DNA of 5,500 nucleotides, taken from assembly GCA_017431185.1 (NCBI GenBank), contig JAFRLP010000386.1:1-5500 (forward strand). Direction: 5' to 3'. How positions within the stretch are numbered: the first letter of the stretch is position 1; each line of letters begins with the position of its first letter. Below the pieces are notes generated by a model. The model was not told the DNA's origin and made no database searches. It was given only the letters and a program-made list of their open reading frames with translations. The translations under genes were made by a program, and so were the position numbers. Of this stretch, positions 1 through 4,934 are shown one piece after another. This DNA comes from Victivallales bacterium. GTDB lineage: Bacteria > Verrucomicrobiota > Lentisphaeria > Oligosphaerales > Oligosphaeraceae.

Positions 1-399
1 AAGGCCAAAAGCATCCTGGGCCTCTGCGCCAAACTACTCGCCGAATTCCACGGCGAAGTTCCAGACACCCGTGAAAATCTCATGAAACTGCCAGGGGTGG
101 GACGAAAAACCGCCAGCGTCGTCCTCAATGTCTGGTTCCGCCAGCCTGTCATCGCCGTCGATACCCACATCTTCCGAGTCGCCCACCGCACGGGCCTCTC
201 CCATGCCCCCACCGCCGACGAAGTGAGCCAGGAACTCGAAAAAATCACCCCAGCCAAATACCGGCTGGACGCACACCACTACCTCCTTCTGCACGGACGC
301 TACACCTGCCAGGCGCGAAATCCCAAATGCGACGTGTGCGTTTTGAGCCATCTTTGCCCGTCACGAAAGATTTTTTCAGGGGAAAAATCAAAAAAATGA
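1..399 (+). CDS. nth: Endonuclease III, C-terminal part (5' end outside window)
   Basis: This is a base-excision-repair DNA glycosylase/AP lyase that removes oxidised pyrimidines and nicks the abasic site. The reading frame is open from base 1, giving 132 visible residues of a protein usually about 210 long. The helix-hairpin-helix motif LPGVGRKTA lies at visible residues 30-38 and contains the presumed catalytic lysine K36. The motif IAVDTHIFRV follows, with the presumed catalytic aspartate D54. The K-to-D spacing of 18 matches E. coli K120/D138. A four-cysteine [4Fe-4S] motif C-X6-C-X2-C-X5-C occurs at residues 103, 110, 113 and 119, as in E. coli Nth. The C-terminus ends in a short basic tail (EKSKK). 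No terminator follows; the stop lies 11 bases before a promoter for the next unit. Identification is firm; only the missing N-terminus is unknown. Confidence 0.96.
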   Translation, partial: KAKSILGLCAKLLAEFHGEVPDTRENLMKLPGVGRKTASVVLNVWFRQPVIAVDTHIFRVAHRTGLSHAPTADEVSQELEKITPAKYRLDAHHYLLLHGRYTCQARNPKCDVCVLSHLCPSRKIFSGEKSKK

Positions 400-410
400 C
401 ATGTGAAAGG

Positions 411-438
411 TTGATTTTCGCCAAAATGTCCGTATATT
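411..438 (+). promoter_or_regulatory. Sigma70-type promoter upstream of the structured region and pilin gene
   Basis: A -35 element TTGATT (411-416) and a -10 element TATATT (433-438) are separated by 16 bases. The predicted transcription start is about 445, just where the folded RNA segment begins. An AT-rich inverted repeat, AAAATCAA (384-391) and TTGATTTT (411-418), overlaps the -35 and could be an operator. No other good promoter was found between here and the pilin start at 662, so this promoter may drive a small RNA, the pilin gene with a leader of about 217 nt, or both. Confidence 0.55.
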
Positions 439-441
439 CTT

Positions 442-602
442 CATCAATGCGTATCCATTCAGCCCCCACCTGTTTTGACGTGCGGGGTATCAGATTTGCC
501 ACAAGTGTACGACGTGCCAAGTGTGAGACCCCAACCTGCCCGCGTGGCCTTTAGGCCTCGCGGATTGAAGTAGCCTGGGGTTCTGAATAGGTACATCAAT
601 GC
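442..602. repeat. 9-bp direct repeat flanking an imperfect inverted-repeat segment
   Basis: The sequence CATCAATGC occurs exactly at 442-450 and again at 594-602. The segment between them begins and ends with imperfect inverted repeats: the left end reads GTATCCATTCAGCCCC and the right end, read in reverse complement, TACCTATTCAGAACCCC (ATTCAG and CCCC shared). Terminal inverted repeats bounded by a short duplication are the layout of a miniature inverted-repeat element with a target-site duplication. The same bases also explain the closing stem of the RNA candidate, so the two readings compete. The second copy of the repeat overlaps a small hairpin (ATCAATGC-AAA-GCATTAAT, 595-613, one mismatch). 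Confidence 0.35.
445..597 (+). ncRNA. Candidate structured RNA (6S-like fold or structured leader)
   Basis: Folding by eye gives a three-part structure. A closing stem pairs 451-466 with 577-594 (about 15 pairs: GTA, CC, ATTCAG and CCCC on the 5' side, with small bulges). A long imperfect arm pairs 484-502 with 514-532 (GGGGT with ACCCC at its base, then about 11 more pairs interrupted by single mismatches, loop 503-513). A short hairpin at 540-563 (CGCG and GGCC arms) sits in the 3' strand of the junction. The 5' junction strand 467-483 is unpaired. A closing stem, an open bubble with a small 3'-strand hairpin and a long apical arm resemble 6S RNA, and the length (about 150 nt) is close to the family's. 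The primary sequence is not diagnostic and no U-tract follows. It may instead be a leader of the pilin gene. Confidence 0.42.
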
Positions 603-618
603 AAAGCATTAATCGGTC

Positions 619-635
619 GGGCATTGCGCCTGCCC
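619..635 (+). other. Small hairpin in the pilin leader
   Basis: GGGCA (619-623) and TGCCC (631-635) form a five-pair stem with a seven-base loop, ending 14 bases before the Shine-Dalgarno of the pilin gene. No U-run follows, so it is not an intrinsic terminator. It could mark a processing site or modulate translation; its role is unknown. Confidence 0.3.
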
Positions 636-661
636 CACACTCTTCCATCAGGAGACTCACC

Positions 662-1342
662 ATGAAAAAGAACTCTTTCACGCTCGTCGAGTTGCTAACG
701 GTCATCGCCATCATCGCCGTGCTCGCAGGCATGTTGATGCCCGCCCTCAGCAAGGCCCGTTCCAAGGCCGCCGCCATCAATTGCGTGGCCAACCAAAAAC
801 AGATTATGACGACCGCAATCATGTACAGCAATGACAACAAGCAACGCCTTCCCTACAGCACAAGCAATGATATGAATAATTGGTGGACGCAGAGCAACGA
901 CAGTTACAATGGTTCCTGGTGCGGGAAAATCTACCAGATTGTCCTCGAACCCAAAGTTTTCCTCTGCAACAACGCCAATGAGAGTTCAACAAATTTTACC
1001 GATGACAAGTACGGTGTCTCCTACTCGATTGTCCGTGAGATTTCTCTTCTGAAAATGACCAGGATGGATAATCCCGCGAGCGCGATTTATGTTTTTGACA
1101 ATGACACAACCAACAATCTTGCACGCTATGAGGAAGCCGCAAAAGGAAGTACTGGGGATGATGCAAAGACCATAAACAGCACTTGGAAAACGAATCTAGA
1201 GACCTATGACGCCGTTCACGACGAAAAATTGAATGCAGGTTTTGTCGATGGTCATGCCGCAACTTACCGTGTTGCCGACCTCATCAACCAGAATGTCGTC
1301 AGCAGTGGCACGACTTTAAACCAAGACTACCGGCATAAATAA
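662..1342 (+). CDS. Prepilin-like protein with H-X9-DG C-terminal motif
   Basis: This 226-residue protein belongs to the type IV pilin/type II secretion pseudopilin-like group common in Lentisphaerota and Planctomycetota. The start is ATG 662, with Shine-Dalgarno AGGAG (650-654) seven bases upstream; an in-frame ATG at 599 lacks this and would bury the leader. Residues 1-5 (MKKNS) form a short basic leader; the predicted prepilin-peptidase cut is S5|F6, with serine where glycine is usual. The mature end FTLVELLTVIAIIAVLAGML (6-25) carries the conserved Glu5 (E10) and a hydrophobic membrane/polymerisation helix. A globular Asn/Asp/Ser-rich domain follows, with cysteines at 41, 87 and 102. The H-X9-DG motif (H186 to D196-G197) matches the prepilin-processing-associated signature. 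No pilus or secretion genes adjoin it. It appears monocistronic, with its own terminator at 1365. The protein's exact role is not known. Confidence 0.92.
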   Translation: MKKNSFTLVELLTVIAIIAVLAGMLMPALSKARSKAAAINCVANQKQIMTTAIMYSNDNKQRLPYSTSNDMNNWWTQSNDSYNGSWCGKIYQIVLEPKVFLCNNANESSTNFTDDKYGVSYSIVREISLLKMTRMDNPASAIYVFDNDTTNNLARYEEAAKGSTGDDAKTINSTWKTNLETYDAVHDEKLNAGFVDGHAATYRVADLINQNVVSSGTTLNQDYRHK

Positions 1343-1364
1343 AACCACGCCCAGTCTTTTCAGT

Positions 1365-1398
1365 CCGCGTCAATACAGATTGGCGCGGCTTTTTTTTT
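1365..1398 (+). terminator. Intrinsic terminator of the pilin gene
   Basis: CCGCGTCAAT (1365-1374) pairs fully with ATTGGCGCGG (1379-1388), with one G-U wobble and an ACAG loop. Nine consecutive T follow at 1390-1398. It begins 22 bases after the pilin stop and should end that transcript efficiently. It does not work in reverse, since no T-run lies on the other side. Confidence 0.93.
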
Positions 1399-1415
1399 CT
1401 TTTATGCTCTTTTTT

Positions 1416-1438
1416 CAGGGGGCTTGCCTTCTCCCCTG
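1416..1438. repeat. Isolated inverted repeat CAGGGG/CCCCTG
   Basis: CAGGGG (1416-1421) and CCCCTG (1433-1438) form a six-pair hairpin with an 11-base loop, between the pilin terminator and the tandem repeat. No T-run follows on either strand in the correct position, so it is not a terminator. Its function is unknown. Confidence 0.4.
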
Positions 1439-1457
1439 TAATCTATCCGCGATTGTA

Positions 1458-1690
1458 GGCTTGCTCTGGTCTGACCGCGAGCGCGGTCTGCCAAACCCGC
1501 AACTCGCGCTTCTGGGCTTGGCCTGGTCTGACCGCGCGGAGCGCGCTCTGCCAAACCCGCCACTCGCACTTCTGGGCTTGCTCTGGTCTGACCGCGAACG
1601 CGGTCTGCCCAACCCGCAACTCGCACTTCTGTTTTTGATCTGCCAAACCCGCCACTCGCGCTGCTGTTTTTCGCCTGGTTTGACCGTATG
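1458..1690. repeat. 57/60-bp tandem repeat array with an internal hairpin per unit
   Basis: Three near-identical full units start with GGCTTG at 1458, 1515 and 1575 and measure 57, 60 and 57 bases. A shortened unit (about 1632-1666) lacks the hairpin half, and a last partial unit (from about 1667) keeps only the CGCCTGGTTTGACCG part. Each full unit contains a hairpin: GACCGCG-AG-CGCGGTC (1473-1488), a 19-base variant with one mismatch (1530-1548), and GACCGCG-AA-CGCGGTC (1590-1605). The three-base length difference lies at the hairpin. Because periods are multiples of three, several frames on both strands stay open with repeated peptides. None has a credible Shine-Dalgarno or family resemblance, so I treat the array as non-coding. 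It occupies most of a 630-base gene-free stretch (1399-2029). Confidence 0.88.
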
Positions 1691-1703
1691 AAGCGCGGGG
1701 GGG

Positions 1704-1888
1704 GTTCGCCCCGGAGGGGCGGAACATTGTTAGCCCCAGGTGAACGCGCCCGCAAGGGCGCGGAACCTGGGGGTGCAATCGCGAAAACCGGTCGCGCCCC
1801 GGCAGGGGCGCCACCATGCAGACGCGCCGCGCACGTGTTTCCTGCATTGTGTTGGCGGCGTCGCCGCAGGCTGCGCTCGCGCGGCCAA
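1704..1888. repeat. Cluster of GC-rich hairpins (intergenic repeat mosaic)
   Basis: Several independent palindromes lie head to tail after a run of eight G (1697-1704). The first is GTTCGCCCC (1704-1712) with GGGGC and GAAC (1716-1725). The second is a large two-part hairpin: CCCCAGGT (1734-1741) with ACCTGGGG (1765-1772), enclosing CGCGCCC (1745-1751) with GGGCGCG (1756-1762) around a GCAA tetraloop. The third pairs GCGCCCC (1794-1800) with GGGGCGC (1805-1811). The fourth pairs ATGCAG (1816-1821) with CTGCAT (1842-1847). The fifth has TTGGC (1852-1856) with GCCAA (1884-1888), enclosing two smaller palindromes. None has a T-run. This looks like accumulated interspersed hairpin repeats, not a gene. 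Bases 1889-1960 show nothing recognisable. Confidence 0.75.
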
Positions 1889-1961
1889 TACGCTGACCAA
1901 CATCAGTCGCCGAGGCATTGCGATTCTTCCCCCAAATCACAGCGAAATCTACCCGACCTGC

Positions 1962-1989
1962 TTTAATTTTTCAAAGGATGGCTTATATT
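1962..1989 (+). promoter_or_regulatory. Probable promoter of the tRNA-Leu gene
   Basis: A -10 element TATATT (1984-1989) lies 40 bases before the tRNA. A poor -35, TTTAAT (1962-1967), is 16 bases upstream. The expected start is about 1996, giving a 5' leader of roughly 34 nt for RNase P removal. The -10 matches the other promoters in this window; the -35 is weak. Confidence 0.45.
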
Positions 1990-2029
1990 AAAAGCGTATT
2001 CAGCCGATGAGACGACTATCTGGTCAAAT

Positions 2030-2114
<85 letters not shown>

Positions 2115-2122
2115 TTTTTCCT

Positions 2123-2154
2123 GCCTGTCACATGGTTGTGACGGGCTTTTTTTT
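2123..2154 (+). terminator. Intrinsic terminator of the tRNA-Leu gene
   Basis: GCCTGTCACA (2123-2132) pairs with TGTGACGGGC (2137-2146), ten pairs including one G-U, with a TGGT loop. Eight T follow at 2147-2154. It starts eight bases after the tRNA CCA end. Without a T-run on the opposite strand it should not stop the convergent AraC transcript. Confidence 0.93.
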
Positions 2155-2190
2155 GCCCTTTTCGTCCTTTTTGCCCTTTGCGTCCTTTGC
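2155..2190. repeat. Two 18-bp tandem units (GCCCTTT-N-CGTCCTTT type)
   Basis: GCCCTTTTCGTCCTTTTT (2155-2172) is followed by GCCCTTTGCGTCCTTTGC (2173-2190), differing at three positions. The pair fills the gap between the tRNA terminator and the end of the convergent regulator gene. Similar CTTTGCGTCCTTTGCG strings are, from memory, common intergenic repeats in several bacterial phyla. I see no coding or terminator role. Confidence 0.6.
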
Positions 2191-2205
2191 ATCCCCGTCG
2201 GGCAA

Positions 2206-3087
2206 TCATCCATACAGTCTTCTTTTGCAGGACTTGGGTGGGATGCCGTATTTTTTACGGAAGGCTGTGGACAAATGCTTGGCGGAGGCAAAGGAGAGCC
2301 TTTCGGCAACCTCCTTGACGGAATAGGTGTAATTCTCCAGAAGCAACTTGGCGCGCTCCAGCCTTTGCGCCAGATAGTATTCGATAGGGGAGGCATTCAT
2401 GAAAGTCCGAAACTGACGGTGCAAAGTCGCCTGGCTCGTGCCAGATTTTCTGGCCAGTTCAGCCAAGGAGAGCGGCACGTCCAGATGCCCATTGATGCAT
2501 TCCAGTGCCTTCCTCAATTCAGCGGGACGACGGCGTATGGTGGCCTGTTCAGCCAACTCCACCAGCAGTGCATAGCAGGCGATGCTGACCTCCTGGCTGC
2601 TGACTTGGCCCCCATCCTTGACTAATCGGTCAAGACGGTCAAAGCAGTCGTCTATCCGTTGCGTCTCGACAGGGCAAATCTGATGGATTTGGGCAAGGCC
2701 AAGCGTCTCCAGCATAGGCTGAAGCATTTCACCTTTCATGATGACCACCCTTTTCATCGCGAACTCCGTCTCGCAACGCATGGAATTGTCCATTCCCTGG
2801 TGGACCAGAAAGAGGTTGCCAGGATGCACCCGCATGGTCACATTATTCTGCTGAAAGACAAACACCCCCTCCTGCACGTATTCCACCGAGAAAATATCGG
2901 AGCATTTCCGTTCACGATAACACTCCCGTCGCCATTCGTCCAAACCGCAAACGGAAAGCCAGAGGGGATAAATGGCCTCTGGCCGATTGACCCCATAAAA
3001 GTGATGGATGGGATATGGGCCATAATTATAGCCCTCCAGCCGAGAGCCATCCGCGCTGACGCCAATAAACCGAACACGTCTTAACAT
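2206..3087 (-). CDS. AraC-family transcriptional regulator
   Basis: This 293-residue cytoplasmic DNA-binding protein has an N-terminal sensing domain and a C-terminal AraC/XylS double helix-turn-helix. The start is ATG at 3087, with GGAG (3098-3095 on the minus strand) seven bases upstream. Residues about 20-120 look like a cupin-type effector/dimerisation domain (for example VHPGNLFLVHQG, 87-98). Residues 191-293 form the DNA-binding domain: the first HTH is about 207-228 (LAELARKSGTSQATLHRQF) and the second about 256-280, ending in the usual FRKKYGIPP signature (276-284). The length is normal for the family. It is divergent from the glycoside hydrolase, with a shared 146-bp control region, which suggests a local activator responding to a sugar or glycoside. 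The effector cannot be told from sequence. No terminator of its own is evident before the convergent tRNA unit. Confidence 0.94.
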   Translation of the reverse strand: MLRRVRFIGVSADGSRLEGYNYGPYPIHHFYGVNRPEAIYPLWLSVCGLDEWRRECYRERKCSDIFSVEYVQEGVFVFQQNNVTMRVHPGNLFLVHQGMDNSMRCETEFAMKRVVIMKGEMLQPMLETLGLAQIHQICPVETQRIDDCFDRLDRLVKDGGQVSSQEVSIACYALLVELAEQATIRRRPAELRKALECINGHLDVPLSLAELARKSGTSQATLHRQFRTFMNASPIEYYLAQRLERAKLLLENYTYSVKEVAERLSFASAKHLSTAFRKKYGIPPKSCKRRLYG

Positions 3088-3120
3088 GATTCAACTCCAC
3101 ATCAGGTGTGCAAACATTCT

Positions 3121-3145
3121 GTACTTCATTGACAATATAATGTAC
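3121..3145. promoter_or_regulatory. Possible operator: inverted repeat over the araC-type promoter
   Basis: GTAC-TT-CATT (3121-3130) faces AATGTAC (3139-3145) as an imperfect inverted repeat covering the regulator's -10 region. Inside it is ATTGACAAT (3128-3136), itself a small palindrome. The motif TTGACA recurs at 3129 and 3166. Such repeats are candidate regulator sites, but AraC proteins often bind degenerate direct repeats, so the assignment is weak. Confidence 0.25.
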
Positions 3146-3161
3146 CTTTTTGGAATCTCAA
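3134..3161 (-). promoter_or_regulatory. Probable promoter of the AraC-family regulator
   Basis: On the minus strand, a -35 TTGAGA (3161-3156) and a -10 TATATT (3139-3134) are separated by 16 bases. The predicted start is near 3127, giving a leader of about 40 nt before the ATG. It lies back to back with the plus-strand promoter, whose -35 begins only five bases away, so one regulator bound here could affect both. Confidence 0.5.
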
Positions 3162-3165
3162 TTGT

Positions 3166-3194
3166 TTGACAGCCATATTTTTCTGAAATATATT
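3166..3194 (+). promoter_or_regulatory. Strong promoter of the glycoside hydrolase gene
   Basis: A perfect -35 TTGACA (3166-3171) is followed after exactly 17 bases by TATATT (3189-3194). The expected transcription start is about 3201. An inverted repeat ATATTT (3175-3180) and AAATAT (3186-3191), with centres one helical turn apart, overlaps the spacer and -10 and could be a repressor site. The promoter lies over in-frame starts at 3150 (TTG) and 3195 (ATG), which argues that neither is used. Confidence 0.72.
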
Positions 3195-3233
3195 ATGGAA
3201 AAACCAACAAATCAAAATACATTCGCGACGAAC

Positions 3234-4838
3234 ATGAAAAACCATTATCCCTCCATCTGGGGCGGCGGCCAACTGCTGGCCTTCTCAGGACTTGACGGTC
3301 AGACGGACTACCAGAATGGCCTGTGCCTGCGGACTGCCTTTGACGGCTACGCATTCGAAGTCAAGTCGTTCTCCAGTTCTTCCTCGGCTCCACGCATCCG
3401 CTATATCGGCTCCGCACCAGAGGAGATTCAACTCACTGGCGACCTCTTCCGATTCCTCACCGCAGGAAAAACCTCCTGCGGCGTGATTGCCGACGCCTGG
3501 AACCTGCTTCTGTCAGGCGAATTTGAGATTGACGCGACAGATGCTTACGAGACCATTCGCATCGGCAACCGCACCCTGTTTGCTGTCAGGGGACACCTGA
3601 ACCGCGAATGGCTCAATGCCGACCTGGAACAACTGATGGCGGAACGCGGACGCTTCGTCGCTGACGCCCCCGTGCCTGACGACACACCCGAGGATTACCG
3701 CCGTGCCGCCGTCAAGGCGTGGAGCCAACTCAAGACTCAGATTTACGCTCCTGAGGGCCAGATTCACACCCGATGGAGCACCCCTGACCGCTGGCCGCAT
3801 CGGCAGATGTGGCTGTGGGATTCCGTATTTCACGCTCTTGGAGTTCGCCATTACAGCCCCAGCCTGGCCCGCGAAATCATCTCGGCAATGTTTGACGTCC
3901 AGCAGCCAGACGGAATGATTCCGCACAGCGGCAACCCCTATGACTCAAACCCGCTAACGCAACCGCCCGTCCTTTCACTGGCGATGCGGCTAATCAACGC
4001 ATCCGAGCCAGCGCCGAAGTGGATTGCCGAACTCGCCCCCAAACTGGCCCGTCACGTCGAGTGGGTGTTTGCTCACCGTGACACGGATGGCGCAGGACTG
4101 GTCGAATGGGCCATCTCCGCCAACAAAAACTGCCGCAGCGGCGAGAGCGGAATGGACAACTCTCCACGCTTTGACGGAGCCATTCAGTTGGATGCGCCAG
4201 ACTTCAACGCCTTCCTCGCCTACGAATGCGAATCCCTGGCGCAGTTCCTGCCAGAAAAGCGCGACTACTGGATGGGGCACTACCAACGGCTCTGCCGACT
4301 GATGCGCGAGAGGCTCTGGAGCGAGGAACTGGGTCTGTTCGTCGATTATGACGTCAAAGGAAACAGCCAATCACAGGTCATGTCCAGCGCAGGTTTCCTG
4401 CCGCTCTACTGCGGAGCCGCCAGTCAGGAGCAGGCGGAGCGCCTGGCCGCGCATTTAAGCAACCCAGAAACCTTCGGCACGCCATTGCGCGTCCCCTCGG
4501 TCGCCAGGAACTGCTCCGCATATCAGAAGGACATGTGGCGCGGTCCCGTATGGACAAACATCAACTACCTCATCTGCCTGGGACTGGAACGCTACGGCTT
4601 TCACGGTCTGGCGCGCAGCATCATACAGGACACCCTGCAAGAGCAGGTCAAATGGTACTTGCGATGCGGAACATTCTTCGAGTTCTACGACGACCGCCAG
4701 GAGATTGAGCCGCGGTCCCTCGAACGCAAGGGTATCTGCCTGCCTGGTGACAATCCCTCATTCCACCAAGTCTTCCACGACTACGGCTGGTCAGCGACAC
4801 TCTTCCTTGAAATGCTCAACCATCCAGAATGGATTTGA
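3234..4838 (+). CDS. MGH1/GH63-like (alpha/alpha)6-barrel glycoside hydrolase
   Basis: This 534-residue enzyme probably hydrolyses an alpha-glycosidic bond with inversion. It resembles the mannosyl-/glucosylglycerate hydrolase and GH63 group. Residues 1 to about 150 form an N-terminal, likely beta-rich domain; about 155-534 is the toroidal barrel. Conserved-looking motifs are MWLWDSVFH (192-200), QPDGMIPH (224-231), ESGMDNSPRFD (304-314, D308 the likely acid), WRGPVWTNINYL (435-446), FFEFYD (481-486, E483 the likely base) and DYGWSA (516-521). No signal peptide or membrane segment is visible, so it is probably cytoplasmic and acts on an imported substrate. The frame is open upstream to a TTG at 3150 and has an ATG at 3195, but the promoter at 3166-3194 favours ATG 3234, despite a poor Shine-Dalgarno. 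Its divergent AraC regulator suggests substrate induction. The substrate is not determined. Confidence 0.88.
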   Translation: MKNHYPSIWGGGQLLAFSGLDGQTDYQNGLCLRTAFDGYAFEVKSFSSSSSAPRIRYIGSAPEEIQLTGDLFRFLTAGKTSCGVIADAWNLLLSGEFEIDATDAYETIRIGNRTLFAVRGHLNREWLNADLEQLMAERGRFVADAPVPDDTPEDYRRAAVKAWSQLKTQIYAPEGQIHTRWSTPDRWPHRQMWLWDSVFHALGVRHYSPSLAREIISAMFDVQQPDGMIPHSGNPYDSNPLTQPPVLSLAMRLINASEPAPKWIAELAPKLARHVEWVFAHRDTDGAGLVEWAISANKNCRSGESGMDNSPRFDGAIQLDAPDFNAFLAYECESLAQFLPEKRDYWMGHYQRLCRLMRERLWSEELGLFVDYDVKGNSQSQVMSSAGFLPLYCGAASQEQAERLAAHLSNPETFGTPLRVPSVARNCSAYQKDMWRGPVWTNINYLICLGLERYGFHGLARSIIQDTLQEQVKWYLRCGTFFEFYDDRQEIEPRSLERKGICLPGDNPSFHQVFHDYGWSATLFLEMLNHPEWI

Positions 4839-4858
4839 CAAGAATTGGCCATCGCCGT

Positions 4859-4887
4859 TTGGGATTGCCGTCAAATTGTGCTATATT
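4859..4887 (+). promoter_or_regulatory. Probable promoter of butyrate kinase
   Basis: TTGGGA (4859-4864) and TATATT (4882-4887) are separated by 17 bases, with an expected start near 4894 and a leader of about 41 nt. The 96-bp gap after the glycoside hydrolase contains no intrinsic terminator, so read-through from the hydrolase is also possible. Confidence 0.55.
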
Positions 4888-4934
4888 ATTGCATCAGGAG
4901 AGAATGGCAAACGAATTGCAGAAGGCAATTGAAA

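Noticed and set aside
599..661. Upstream in-frame ATG for the pilin gene
   Set aside because: It would add 21 residues before a canonical prepilin leader and lacks a ribosome site, whereas ATG 662 has AGGAG at ideal spacing.
490..840. Minus-strand open frame with a hydrophobic start across the pilin 5' region
   Set aside because: It is antisense to the hydrophobic N-terminal helix of the pilin and to the structured spacer; no RBS or family resemblance.
1458..1690. CRISPR array
   Set aside because: The units are adjacent with no unique spacers between them, the unit length is 57-60 bp, and no cas gene is present.
1380..1691. Open frame on the plus strand with repeated WSDRERGLPNPQLALLGL-like peptides
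   Set aside because: The peptide repeats merely mirror the 57/60-bp DNA repeat. Several frames on both strands are open for the same reason, it starts inside the pilin terminator hairpin, and it has no credible ribosome site.
1443..1940. Long minus-strand frame across the repeats
   Set aside because: It is low-complexity and Arg/Gly/Ala-rich, spans the tandem array and unrelated hairpins, and shows no domain or RBS. It is an artefact of high GC and the repeat period.
2187..2205. Weak TTGC/GCAA hairpin after the regulator stop codon as its terminator
   Set aside because: The stem is short and poorly paired, and on the minus strand it is followed by A/G-rich sequence, not a T-run.
3150..3233. 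N-terminal extension of the hydrolase from TTG 3150 or ATG 3195
   Set aside because: The extension is encoded by the promoter itself (-35 at 3166, -10 at 3189), neither start has a Shine-Dalgarno, and the AT-rich bases differ from the coding body.
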